A stretch of DNA of 64,000 bases from Streptomyces sp. Edi2. GTDB lineage: Bacteria; Actinomycetota; Actinomycetes; Streptomycetales; Streptomycetaceae. The DNA is taken from the NCBI RefSeq assembly GCF_040253635.1, contig NZ_JBEJGX010000003.1, forward strand, positions 1,984,001 to 2,048,000, given 5' to 3'. A program made the position numbers and the translations under genes. Below, one piece after another: positions 43,134 to 51,875 of this stretch. Positions within the stretch are counted from its first letter, which is position 1, and the number at the start of each line of letters is the position of its first letter. The notes beneath the pieces were generated by a model. It was not told where the DNA came from, ran no database searches, and saw only the letters and a program-made list of their open reading frames with translations.

Positions 43134-44699
43134 GTGAACGGGCGGTTCAAGGCAGCGGGCGGGGCCGTCGGCGGTGGCCTGTTGGTGGCCGGTACGACGT
43201 CCGACGCCGGCAAGAGCGTGGTGACGGCGGGGATCTGCCGCTGGCTGGCCCGGCAGGGGGTGCGGGTGGCGCCGTTCAAGGCGCAGAACATGTCGCTGAA
43301 TTCGTTCGTCACCCGCGAGGGCGCGGAGATCGGGCGGGCCCAGGCGATGCAGGCCGCCGCGGCGCGGGTGGAGCCGACCGCGCTGATGAACCCCGTGCTG
43401 CTCAAGCCCGGCAGCGACCGCAGCAGCCAGGTGGTGCTGCTGGGGAAGCCGGTGGGCGAGCTCAGTGCCAGGGGCTACCACGAGGGCCGCCAGAAGCAGT
43501 TGCTCGGCACGGTCACCGACTGCCTGGCCGAGCTGCGGCGTACCCACGACGCGGTGATCTGCGAGGGCGCCGGAAGTCCCGCCGAGATCAATCTGCGGCG
43601 TACCGACCTCGTGAACATGGGCCTGGCGCGGGCCGCCCGGATCCCGGTGGTGGTGGTCGGTGACATCGACCGCGGCGGGGTGTTCGCCTCCTTCTTCGGC
43701 ACCACGGCGCTGCTGTCCAAGGAGGACCAGGCGCTGGTCGCGGGGTATCTCGTCAACAAGTTCCGCGGCGATGTGACGCTGCTGGAGCCGGGCTTGGAGA
43801 TGCTGCGCGGCCTGACCGGGCGGCAGACGCTGGGCGTGCTGCCCTTCTCGCACGGCCTCGGCATCGACGAGGAGGACGGGCTGCACGTGTCGCTGCGCGG
43901 CGCGGTGCGCGAGAGCGTGGTGGCTCCGCCCCACGGCGCCGAGGTGCTGCGGGTGGCGGTCTGTGCCGTCCCGCTGATGTCGAACTTCACGGACGTGGAC
44001 GCGCTGGCCGCGGAGCCGGGCGTGGTGGTGCGGTTCGTGGACCAGGCCGAGGAGCTGGCCGACGCGGACCTGGTGGTACTGCCGGGGACCCGCGGCACGG
44101 TCCGGGCCCTGCAGTGGCTGCGCGAGCGCGGGCTGGCGGACGCGGTCGTCCGGCGGGCCGCCGAGGGCCGCCCGGTGCTGGGCATCTGCGGCGGCTTCCA
44201 GATGCTGGGCGAGCGCATCGAGGACGACGTCGAGTCGAAGGCCGGCACGGTCGACGGGCTGGGGCTGCTGCCCGTGCGCGTACGGTTCGCGGCGGAGAAG
44301 ACCCTGGCGCGGCCGGTCGGCGAGGCGCTGGGCGAGCCGGTGGCGGGCTACGAGATCCACCACGGCGTCGCCGAAGTGACCGGCGGGGACGAGGCGTTCA
44401 TGTCCGACGGCGAAGGGCGCAGCCTGGACGGGTGCCGGGCCGGCTCCGTATGGGGCACGCACTGGCACGGCTCGCTGGAGAGCGACGGCTTCCGGCGGGC
44501 CTTCCTGCGGCGGGTCGCGGCGGACGCGGGACGGGCGTTCGTACCGGCCCCCGGCACCGCCTTCGCCGCCCTGCGCGAGGAGCAGTTGGACCGGCTGGGC
44601 GACCTGATCGAGGAGCACGCGGACACCGGCGCGCTGCTGCGGCTGATCGAGGAAGGAGTACCGGAGGGGCTGCCGTTCGTGCCTCCGGGGGCGCCATGA
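43134..44699 (+). CDS. cobQ: cobyric acid synthase CobQ/CbiP
   Basis: This 521-residue enzyme amidates four side chains of adenosylcobyrinic a,c-diamide using glutamine and ATP. The N-terminal dethiobiotin-synthetase-like domain has G-T-T-S-D-A-G-K-S and F-K-A-Q-N-M-S-L-N-S. The C-terminal class I amidotransferase has G-I-C-G-G-F-Q-M-L-G (nucleophile Cys) and G-Y-E-I-H-H-G and W-G-T-H-W-H-G for the His. The GTG at 43134 has GAGGAGG upstream. Confidence 0.96.
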   Translation: MNGRFKAAGGAVGGGLLVAGTTSDAGKSVVTAGICRWLARQGVRVAPFKAQNMSLNSFVTREGAEIGRAQAMQAAAARVEPTALMNPVLLKPGSDRSSQVVLLGKPVGELSARGYHEGRQKQLLGTVTDCLAELRRTHDAVICEGAGSPAEINLRRTDLVNMGLARAARIPVVVVGDIDRGGVFASFFGTTALLSKEDQALVAGYLVNKFRGDVTLLEPGLEMLRGLTGRQTLGVLPFSHGLGIDEEDGLHVSLRGAVRESVVAPPHGAEVLRVAVCAVPLMSNFTDVDALAAEPGVVVRFVDQAEELADADLVVLPGTRGTVRALQWLRERGLADAVVRRAAEGRPVLGICGGFQMLGERIEDDVESKAGTVDGLGLLPVRVRFAAEKTLARPVGEALGEPVAGYEIHHGVAEVTGGDEAFMSDGEGRSLDGCRAGSVWGTHWHGSLESDGFRRAFLRRVAADAGRAFVPAPGTAFAALREEQLDRLGDLIEEHADTGALLRLIEEGVPEGLPFVPPGAP

Positions 44700-44778
44700 G
44701 GGTACGCAGTGGAGGACCGCGACCGACGCGGACGACGCAACTGACGCAGCCGCCCGACGACCTGGAGGACGACACAGC

Positions 44779-46914
44779 ATGACTACCGCTCACCACACCG
44801 CCCCGCAGTACCCCTTCACCGCGGTGGTCGGCATGGACGATCTGCGGCTGGCGCTGCTGCTGAACGCGGTCAGCCCCGCGGTGGGCGGGGTGCTCGTCCG
44901 CGGGGAGAAGGGCACCGCCAAGAGCACCGCCGTGCGGGCGCTGTCGGCGCTGATGCCGCAGGTGGACGTGGTCAGCGGCTGCCGCTTCGCCTGTGCCCCG
45001 GCCGCGCCCGACCCCGGCTGCCCCGACGGGCCGCACGAGGCGGGCGCCGCCGAGGCCCGCCCGACGCGGATGGTCGAGCTGCCCGTCGGTGCCTCCGAGG
45101 ACCGGCTGGTCGGCGCGCTGGACATCGAGCGGGCGCTGTCGGAGGGCGTGAAGGCCTTCGAACCGGGCCTGCTGGCCGATGCGCACCGCGGAATCCTCTA
45201 CGTCGACGAGGTCAACCTCCTCCACGACCATCTGGTCGACCTGCTGCTCGACGCGGCCGCCATGGGCGCCTCGTACGTCGAGCGCGAGGGTGTCTCCGTA
45301 CGGCACGCGGCCCGCTTCCTGCTCGTCGGCACGATGAACCCCGAGGAGGGCGAGCTGCGGCCGCAGCTGCTGGACCGGTTCGGGCTGACCGTCGAGGTCG
45401 CGGCCTCGCGCGAGCCGGAGCAGCGGGTGGAGGTCGTGCGGCGCCGGCTGGCGTACGACGCCGACCCGGCCGGTTTCGCGGCACGCTGGGCGGCCGAGGA
45501 GGACGCGCTGCGCCATCGCATCACCGCGGCGCGGGAGTTGCTGCCGGGCGTGACGCTGGGCGACGCGGCGCTCCGGCAGATCGCCGCGACCTGCGCGGCG
45601 TTCGAGGTGGACGGGATGCGCGCGGACATCGTGATGGCGCGTACGGCCACGGCGCTGGCCGCGTGGGCGGGGCGGACCGACGTCCTGGAGGAGGACGTCC
45701 GCCAGGCGGCGCTGCTGGCGCTGCCGCACCGCAGGCGCCGCAACCCCTTCGACGCGCCCGGCCTGGACGAGGACAAGCTCGACCGGACCCTGGAGGAGTT
45801 CGGCGGGGCGGACGAGGACACCGACGGCGAGAGCACGGACGGCGAGGACGATCCGGACCCGGACGGCCCGGACGGCGGCCCCGGCGGGGGCGGTCCGGAC
45901 GGCGGCGGGGCGCCTGCGCAGGACGGTCCGGACGGCGCTCCGCAGGAGTCGCCCGCGGCGCAGAGCCCCGAACTCCCGCACCAGCAGGAGCGGGAGAGCG
46001 CCGAGGGCCCCGAGCGGCCTCAGGAGCAGCCTGCGGCCCCGGAGCAGTCCCAGGAGGGCGCCCCCGCGGCGGGCGGCGAGAAGGCCGCGGTCGGCGCCGG
46101 CGAGCCGTTCCGGACCCGGCGGCTGGATGTGCCGGGCCTGGGCGAGGGCGCGGACGGCCGCAGGTCGCGGGCGCGGACCGCGCACGGCCGGACGACCGGG
46201 GCGCGGCGTCCGCACGGCGCCCTGGGCAAGCTGCACCTGGCGGCGACCGTGCAGGCCGCGGCGCCGCACCAGCGGGCCCGCGGCCGCCACGGGCGGGGTC
46301 TGGTGGTGCGCCGGGACGATCTGCGCGAGGCGGTGCGCGAGGGGCGGGAGGGCAATCTGGTCCTGTTCGTCGTGGACGCGTCCGGTTCGATGGCGGCACG
46401 CAAGCGGATGAGCGCGGTCAAGGGTGCGGTGCTCTCGCTGCTGCTCGACGCCTATCAGCGGCGCGACAAGATCGGCATGATCACCTTCCGGAGCGGCGGC
46501 GCCGAGCTGGCGCTGCCCCCGACCTCGTCGGTCGAGGCCGGCGCGGCGCGGCTGGAGCAGCTGCCGACGGGCGGCCGTACGCCGCTGTCGGAGGGGCTGC
46601 TGCGGGCCCATGAGGTGCTGCGGGTGGAGCGGATGCGGGACGCCTCGCGGCGGCCGCTGCTGGTGGTCGTCACCGACGGACGGGCGACCGGCGGGCCGGA
46701 GCCCGTGGTCCGGGCCAACCGCGCCGCCCGGCTGCTGGCCGGTGAGGGCACCGCTTCGGTGGTCGTGGACTGCGAGACGGGCCCGGTGCGGCTGGGGCTT
46801 GCGGGCGAGCTGGCCCGTGAGCTGCAGGGCACCGCGGTCACCCTCGACGAACTGCGCGCGGACAGCGTCTCCGCGCTCGTACGGACCGTACAAGGCAACA
46901 GGAAGGCCGCGTAA
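44779..46914 (+). CDS. fused AAA+/VWA chelatase subunit (ChlI-ChlD type), probable cobaltochelatase partner
   Basis: This 711-residue protein has an N-terminal MgCh-type AAA+ domain with Walker A G-E-K-G-T-A-K-S-T (42-50), Walker B I-L-Y-V-D-E-V-N-L-L, and G-T-M-N-P-E-E-G-E-L-R-P-Q-L-L-D-R-F. A very acidic Asp/Gly/Pro-rich linker runs at about 345-445. A C-terminal VWA domain has its metal site D533-x-S-x-S in V-V-D-A-S-G-S-M. Such I-D fusions energise cobalt insertion by CobN, which is outside the window. The TAATG junction couples it to cobO. Confidence 0.92.
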   Translation: MTTAHHTAPQYPFTAVVGMDDLRLALLLNAVSPAVGGVLVRGEKGTAKSTAVRALSALMPQVDVVSGCRFACAPAAPDPGCPDGPHEAGAAEARPTRMVELPVGASEDRLVGALDIERALSEGVKAFEPGLLADAHRGILYVDEVNLLHDHLVDLLLDAAAMGASYVEREGVSVRHAARFLLVGTMNPEEGELRPQLLDRFGLTVEVAASREPEQRVEVVRRRLAYDADPAGFAARWAAEEDALRHRITAARELLPGVTLGDAALRQIAATCAAFEVDGMRADIVMARTATALAAWAGRTDVLEEDVRQAALLALPHRRRRNPFDAPGLDEDKLDRTLEEFGGADEDTDGESTDGEDDPDPDGPDGGPGGGGPDGGGAPAQDGPDGAPQESPAAQSPELPHQQERESAEGPERPQEQPAAPEQSQEGAPAAGGEKAAVGAGEPFRTRRLDVPGLGEGADGRRSRARTAHGRTTGARRPHGALGKLHLAATVQAAAPHQRARGRHGRGLVVRRDDLREAVREGREGNLVLFVVDASGSMAARKRMSAVKGAVLSLLLDAYQRRDKIGMITFRSGGAELALPPTSSVEAGAARLEQLPTGGRTPLSEGLLRAHEVLRVERMRDASRRPLLVVVTDGRATGGPEPVVRANRAARLLAGEGTASVVVDCETGPVRLGLAGELARELQGTAVTLDELRADSVSALVRTVQGNRKAA

Positions 46915-47510
46915 TGCCGCAGGGACAACCGTCCGTCGTACCGAACGACGGGCTCACCACCCGCCAGCGCCGCAACCGCCCGCTGGTGTTCGTCCACACC
47001 GGCCAGGGCAAGGGCAAGTCCACCGCGGCCTTCGGGCTGGCGCTGCGCGCCTGGAACCAGGGCTGGCCGGTCGGGGTGTTCCAGTTCGTGAAGTCGGCGA
47101 AGTGGAAGGTCGGCGAGGAGCGGGCGCTGAAGGTGCTCGGGGAGTCCGGCGAGGGCGGCACCGTCGCCTGGCACAAGATGGGCGAGGGCTGGTCCTGGGT
47201 CCAGCGCGACATCGCCTCCAGCGAGGAGGCGGCGCGCGAGGGCTGGGAGCAGGTCAAGCGGGATCTCGCCGCGGAGACCTACAAGCTGCTGGTGCTGGAC
47301 GAGTTCAGCTACCCGCTGAAGTGGGGCTGGATCGACGCCGATGAGGTGGTCTCGGCGCTGCGCGACCGCCCCGGTACCCAGCATGTCGTCATCACCGGGC
47401 GGGACGCCCCCGAGGCGCTGCTGGACTTCGCCGATCTGGTGACGGACATGACCAAGGTCAAGCACCCGATGGACACCGGTCAGAAGGGCCAGCGGGGCAT
47501 CGAATGGTGA
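46914..47510 (+). CDS. cobO: cob(I)yrinic acid a,c-diamide adenosyltransferase
   Basis: This 198-residue CobO/BtuR protein adds the 5'-deoxyadenosyl ligand to the cobalt. The P-loop is H-T-G-Q-G-K-G-K-S-T-A-A-F-G. Further signatures are F-V-K-S-A-K-W-K, L-L-V-L-D-E-F-S-Y-P-L-K and V-V-I-T-G-R-D-A-P. The start overlaps the chelatase stop (TAATG). Confidence 0.96.
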   Translation: MPQGQPSVVPNDGLTTRQRRNRPLVFVHTGQGKGKSTAAFGLALRAWNQGWPVGVFQFVKSAKWKVGEERALKVLGESGEGGTVAWHKMGEGWSWVQRDIASSEEAAREGWEQVKRDLAAETYKLLVLDEFSYPLKWGWIDADEVVSALRDRPGTQHVVITGRDAPEALLDFADLVTDMTKVKHPMDTGQKGQRGIEW

Positions 47511-47526
47511 GCCGGGTGAGCGCGGA

Positions 47527-48921
47527 ATGAGCGGCGGTGCGATCCCCCGGCTGGTGATCGCCGCGCCGTCCTCGGGCGCGGGGAAGACGACGGTGGCCAC
47601 GGGCCTGATGGCGGCGTTCGCCGAGGCCGGGCTCGTGGTGTCGCCGCACAAGGTGGGCCCGGACTACATCGATCCTGGCTACCACTCGCTGGCCACCGGC
47701 CGTCCCGGCCGCAACCTGGACGCCTATCTGTGCGGGCCCGGCCGCATCGCGCCGCTGTTCCTGCACGGCGCGGCCGGCGCCGATCTCGCGCTCGTCGAGG
47801 GCGTGATGGGGCTGTTCGACGGGGCGTCCGGGATGGGCGAACTGTCCTCGACGGCGCACGTGGCCAAGCTGCTGCGGGCGCCGGTGGTCCTGGTGGTGGA
47901 CGCCTCCTCGCAGTCGCGGTCGGTGGCGGCGCTGGTGCACGGCTTCGCCTCCTGGGATCCGGAGGTACGGCTGGCCGGGGTGATCCTCAACAAGGTCGGC
48001 TCGGACCGCCACGAGGAGCTGCTGCGGGAGGCCATGGACTCCTCCGGGGTGCCGGTGCTGGGGGCCCTGCGCCGGGACGGGCGGGCCGGTACGCCGTCGC
48101 GTCACCTGGGCCTGGTGCCGGTCGCCGAACGGCGGGCCGAGGCGGTGGAGTCGGTGGCCGAGCTGGCCGCGCGGGTCCGTGCGGGCTGCGATCTGGAGGC
48201 GCTGCTGGCGCTGGCGCGTACGGTGCCCGAGCTGCCGGACGCCCCCTGGGACCCGGCGGCGGAGCTGTCCGTGGCCGAGGGGGGCACCGCCCCGGAGCGG
48301 CCGCTGATCGCCGTCGCGGGCGGCCCCGCGTTCACCTTCTCGTACGCCGAGCACGCCGAGCTGCTGGCCGCTGCGGGCGCCGAGGTGGCCGCCTTCGACC
48401 CGCTGCGGGACGAACAACTGCCGCCCGGCACCCGGGGGCTGGTGATCGGCGGCGGCTTCCCGGAGATGTATGCACCGGATCTGTCGGCGAACGCGCCGTT
48501 GCGCGCCGCGGTGGCCGCCCTGGCCGCGTCCGGGGCGCCGGTCTCCGCGGAGTGCGCCGGGCTGCTCTACCTCTCCCGGTCGCTGGACGGGAAGCCGATG
48601 TGCGGGGTGCTGCCCGCCGAGTCCCGGATGACCGAACGGCTCACCCTCGGCTACCGCGAGGCGGTGGCGCTGCAGGACAACGCCCTGGCGGCGGCCGGGA
48701 CCCGGGTGCGCGGCCACGAGTTCCACCGCACGGCGCTGGAGCCGGGCGCGGGGGCCGACCCGGCGTGGGGACTGACCCACCCGGAGCGGCGGGTGGAGGG
48801 CTTTGTGTCCGGCGGGGTGCATGCCTCGTATCTGCATGTGCACTGGGCCGCCGAGCCGTCGCTGGCCGGGCGCCTGGTGGCGAGCGCGGCGCGTGGCGCC
48901 GTGGCGGGGAACTCGGCGTGA
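47527..48921 (+). CDS. cobB: cobyrinate / hydrogenobyrinate a,c-diamide synthase
   Basis: This 464-residue glutamine-dependent enzyme amidates the a and c side chains. Motifs are A-P-S-S-G-A-G-K-T-T-V-A-T-G (ATP), H-K-V-G-P-D-Y-I-D-P-G-Y-H, and V-E-G-V-M-G-L-F-D-G. In the amidotransferase half they are G-G-G-F-P-E-M-Y, A-E-C-A-G-L-L-Y-L (nucleophile Cys) and V-R-G-H-E-F-H. The 3' end lies in a 26-bp tandem duplication. Confidence 0.96.
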   Translation: MSGGAIPRLVIAAPSSGAGKTTVATGLMAAFAEAGLVVSPHKVGPDYIDPGYHSLATGRPGRNLDAYLCGPGRIAPLFLHGAAGADLALVEGVMGLFDGASGMGELSSTAHVAKLLRAPVVLVVDASSQSRSVAALVHGFASWDPEVRLAGVILNKVGSDRHEELLREAMDSSGVPVLGALRRDGRAGTPSRHLGLVPVAERRAEAVESVAELAARVRAGCDLEALLALARTVPELPDAPWDPAAELSVAEGGTAPERPLIAVAGGPAFTFSYAEHAELLAAAGAEVAAFDPLRDEQLPPGTRGLVIGGGFPEMYAPDLSANAPLRAAVAALAASGAPVSAECAGLLYLSRSLDGKPMCGVLPAESRMTERLTLGYREAVALQDNALAAAGTRVRGHEFHRTALEPGAGADPAWGLTHPERRVEGFVSGGVHASYLHVHWAAEPSLAGRLVASAARGAVAGNSA

Positions 48922-48955
48922 GGACCGTCGCGGGGAGCTCGGCGTGAGGACCGTC
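48904..48955. repeat. 26-bp tandem duplication spanning the cobB stop
   Basis: Two adjacent copies (48904-48929 and 48930-48955) differ at one base. The first contains the cobB stop (TGA at 48919-48921). The second carries GAGGA ahead of the cobE start. Confidence 0.85.
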
Positions 48956-48960
48956 GCGGT

Positions 48961-49446
48961 ATGAGGGGCCGGGCGGCCGGCGAGGCTCACGGGGCCGAGG
49001 AGGCCGACGGGGCCGACGAGGCCGGGGCGCCGCTCGTGCCGCTGGTCGCCGGCGTGGGCGCGCGCCGTGGCGTCCCGGCGCCGGAAGTGCTGGAGCTGAT
49101 CACGGCCAGTTGCACGGCGGCGGGGTACGCCGTCCGCCAGGTCGTCGCCCTGGCGACGGTGGCGGCCAAGGCGGACGAGCCGGGACTGACCGCGGCGGCC
49201 CGGGAGCTGGGGGTGCCGTTGCGGTCGTTCCCGGCGGCGGCCCTGGCGGCCGTGCGGGTACCGGAGCCGTCCGCGGCCGCGTCGGCGGCCGTCGGGACGC
49301 CGAGCGTGGCCGAGGCGGCCGCGCTGCTGGCCGCGGGGCCGGGTGCCGCACTGGCCGCCGGCAAGCGGAAGTCGCCGCCGCCGGCCCGGGCGACCTGTGC
49401 GCTCGCCGGGCCGGCCGTAACGGACCACCTCGCCGGGCCGCTGTAA
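48961..49446 (+). CDS. cobE: CobE/CbiG C-terminal-type cobalamin biosynthesis protein
   Basis: This 161-residue protein has V-A-G-V-G-A-R-R-G-V-P-A-P-E-V-L-E-L-I, then L-A-T-V-A-A-K-A-D-E-P-G-L, then V-P-L-R-S-F-P-A-A-A-L. These are the three blocks of the CobE/CbiG_C family. The family's role is not fully settled; it is linked to ring contraction and acetaldehyde loss around precorrin-5. The first 22 residues are acidic filler, so a later start is possible. Confidence 0.85.
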   Translation: MRGRAAGEAHGAEEADGADEAGAPLVPLVAGVGARRGVPAPEVLELITASCTAAGYAVRQVVALATVAAKADEPGLTAAARELGVPLRSFPAAALAAVRVPEPSAAASAAVGTPSVAEAAALLAAGPGAALAAGKRKSPPPARATCALAGPAVTDHLAGPL

Positions 49447-49617
49447 CGGACAACAGCGTCCTTACCGCTGGTAGGGAGGGAGCGCCCGTCGTGCCCGCCA
49501 CCGGGGCGGTTATCGTCATGGCCGCGCCCAACCCGCCCCGCCGTGGCCCGGATCGGCGGACGGCGGTCGCCGGCGACCCGGCGCCCGGCAGCGCACCCCC
49601 GGTACCAAGGAGACCCA

Positions 49618-50523
49618 GTGACCACTCCTCCCGCACTGCTCATCGCCGGTCACGGCACCCGTGACGAAGGCGGGGCCGAGGCGCTGCGCACGCTGGTGCG
49701 CATGCTCGGCGAGCGCCACCCCGACGTGCCCGTCGCCGGCGGGTTCTTCGGCGTCCCGGCCTCTCCCCTGCCGCTGGACGACGCCATCGACGGGCTCGTC
49801 GAACGGGGCGCGACCCGGCTCGCCGTCATACCGCTGCTGCCGGCCCCGACCGGGCCGGTACCGGACGCGCTGCCCTCGGCGCTGGAGCGGGCGGCGGAGC
49901 GTCACCCGGGGCTCGGCTATACCTGCGACGCCGAACTGGGGCCCCACCCCAAGGTGCTCGACGTACTGGAACGACGGCTGGACGAGGCGCTGGCCGCCGG
50001 CGCCCGCAGGCCCGAGGACCGGGCGCGGACCACGGTGTTGCTGGTGGGGCGTGGCGCGGCCGATCCGTACGCCAACGCCGAGGTGGCACGGGCCGCGCGG
50101 CTGCTGTGGGAAGGGCGCGGCTTCGCGGGGGTGGAGACCGCGTTCGTCTCCCAGGCGGCGCCCGATGTGCCGGCGGGCCTGGACCGGTGCCGGGCCCTGG
50201 CGGCCGCGGCGCCGCCCGACCGGCCACGCCGGATCGTGGTGCTGCCCTACTTCTTCTTCCCCGGGGGCCTCTTGGAGCGGCTGCACCTGCAAGCCGAGGG
50301 CTGGGCCGCGGCGCACCCCGGCACGGAGGTGTTCGGCGCGGGGGCGATCGGCCCCGCGGCCGAGGTGGCCGAGGCGGTCATGGAGCGCTACCGCGCGACG
50401 GTGGCGGACGCTCCACTGCCCGGCGGCGCGGCGTGCGGTTGCCGGGCGGCGGAGGACGCCCGGGGGACGGACGGCACGGCGCCGCGGACCGCCGCGGTGG
50501 CGGCGGACGCCGGGGAGCGGTGA
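49618..50523 (+). CDS. sirohydrochlorin chelatase CbiX/SirB-like
   Basis: From GTG 49618 (AAGGAGA 6 nt upstream) this 301-residue protein consists of two class II chelatase repeats. The first has L-L-I-A-G-H-G-T-R-D with the metal-binding His near residue 12; the second has V-L-L-V-G-R-G-A-A-D in the matching place. The C-terminus has a C-G-C motif. It may insert cobalt or iron into sirohydrochlorin. Its presence beside late aerobic-type cob genes is common in Streptomyces. Confidence 0.88.
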   Translation: MTTPPALLIAGHGTRDEGGAEALRTLVRMLGERHPDVPVAGGFFGVPASPLPLDDAIDGLVERGATRLAVIPLLPAPTGPVPDALPSALERAAERHPGLGYTCDAELGPHPKVLDVLERRLDEALAAGARRPEDRARTTVLLVGRGAADPYANAEVARAARLLWEGRGFAGVETAFVSQAAPDVPAGLDRCRALAAAAPPDRPRRIVVLPYFFFPGGLLERLHLQAEGWAAAHPGTEVFGAGAIGPAAEVAEAVMERYRATVADAPLPGGAACGCRAAEDARGTDGTAPRTAAVAADAGER

Positions 50524-50525
50524 GC

Positions 50526-51686
50526 ATGCCGGCACACCCCTACACCGGATCCGCCCCGCTCCGGCCGCCCGGCCGGGACGCACCGCCCCCCGGGCGGGAC
50601 GCACCGCCCCATGAGCCAGGCCTGCGGGACCCCGAGCCCGGCCTGCGGCCCCACGAGCCCGACCTGCGCCATCACGGCGATGCCGAAGTCCGGGGCGCGG
50701 ACGGCGGATTGACGGATTTGGCGGTCAATGTCCGTACCGGTACTCCCCCGGCCTGGCTCAAGGCCCGGATCGCCGCCTCCCTGGACGGTCTGGCCGCGTA
50801 CCCCGACGGCAGCGCGGCACGCCGTGCGGTCGCGGCCCGGCACGGCCTGCCCGTGGAACGGGTGTTGCTGACCTCGGGGGCCGCGGAGGCGTTCGTACTG
50901 ATCGCGCGCGCCGTACGGGCCCGCCGGCCGGTCGTGGTGCATCCCCAGTTCACCGAGCCCGAGGCGGCCCTGCGGGACGCGGGGCACGACGTCGGACGGG
51001 TGCTGCTCGACGCGCACGACGGCTTCCGGCTGGATCCGGCGGCCGTGCCGGAGGAAGCCGACCTGGTCGTCGTCGGCAACCCCACCAACCCCACCTCGGT
51101 CCTGCACCCGGCGGACTCGCTGGCCGCCCTGGCGCGGCCCGGCCGGACGCTGGTGGTGGACGAGGCCTTCATGGACGCGGTGCCCGGTGAGCGCGAGGCG
51201 CTGGCCGGGCGCACCGACCTGCCGGGCCTGGTCGTGCTGCGCAGCCTCACCAAGACCTGGGGGCTGGCCGGGCTGCGGATCGGCTATGTACTGGCCGCCC
51301 CGGACACCGTCGCCGCCCTGGAGCGCGCACAGCCGCTGTGGCCGGTCTCCAGTCCCGCACTGGCCGCCGCCGAGGCCTGCTGTACGCCACGGGCGCTGGC
51401 CGAGGCGGAGGCGGCGGCCGGGGAGATCGCCGTGGACCGGGCACATCTGCTGGCCCGGCTGGGCGAGTTCGGGCAGATCCGGGCGGCCGGCCCGGCGGCG
51501 GGCCCGTTCGTGCTGATCCGGCTCCCCGACGCGGACGCGGTACGCGCCGCGCTGCGGGCCCGCGGCTTCGCGGTACGCCGTGGAGACACCTTCCCGGGCC
51601 TGGGCCCCGGCTGGCTGCGTCTGGCGGTACGGGACCGGGCCACGACGGACCGGTTCGCGGCGGCGCTGGGCGAGGTGCTTCGCTAG
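50526..51686 (+). CDS. cobC: CobC-like PLP-dependent aminotransferase / threonine-phosphate decarboxylase
   Basis: This 386-residue fold-type I PLP protein makes (or is related to enzymes making) (R)-1-amino-2-propanol phosphate for CobD. The PLP lysine is K243 in R-S-L-T-K-T-W-G-L-A-G-L-R-I-G-Y. Other motifs are L-T-S-G-A-A-E-A-F, V-V-G-N-P-T-N-P-T-S and V-V-D-E-A-F-M-D. The first 60 residues are Pro/Arg/His-rich with repeated P-G-L-R-D-P-E / P-G-L-R-P-H-E units, unusual for the family. The ATG at 50526 has GGGGAG 8 nt upstream; an in-frame GTG 6 nt earlier overlaps the cbiX stop. It is the last gene of the operon. Confidence 0.87.
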   Translation: MPAHPYTGSAPLRPPGRDAPPPGRDAPPHEPGLRDPEPGLRPHEPDLRHHGDAEVRGADGGLTDLAVNVRTGTPPAWLKARIAASLDGLAAYPDGSAARRAVAARHGLPVERVLLTSGAAEAFVLIARAVRARRPVVVHPQFTEPEAALRDAGHDVGRVLLDAHDGFRLDPAAVPEEADLVVVGNPTNPTSVLHPADSLAALARPGRTLVVDEAFMDAVPGEREALAGRTDLPGLVVLRSLTKTWGLAGLRIGYVLAAPDTVAALERAQPLWPVSSPALAAAEACCTPRALAEAEAAAGEIAVDRAHLLARLGEFGQIRAAGPAAGPFVLIRLPDADAVRAALRARGFAVRRGDTFPGLGPGWLRLAVRDRATTDRFAAALGEVLR

Positions 51687-51774
51687 GTCCCGGGGACGCC
51701 GACGAAGGGTCAGCGGGGGGAGAAGCCACCGAGTCAGCGGCCCCGCCCCGCCCTCCATCACCCCCGGCAAGGAT

Positions 51775-51820
51775 GAGGTGCGCCGCGCCCGGCCGTCCGA
51801 GACCGGGTACGGCGCACCTC
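51775..51820. terminator. bidirectional terminator after cobC
   Basis: Perfect 11-bp outer arms (51775-51785 and 51810-51820) are followed by further internal pairing. It lies between convergent cobC and the LAETG-protein gene. Confidence 0.75.
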
Positions 51821-51875
51821 GGGCCGTACACCGCGCGCGACGCCCCCACAGCACCGGCGCGGCGTACGGGGTCCG

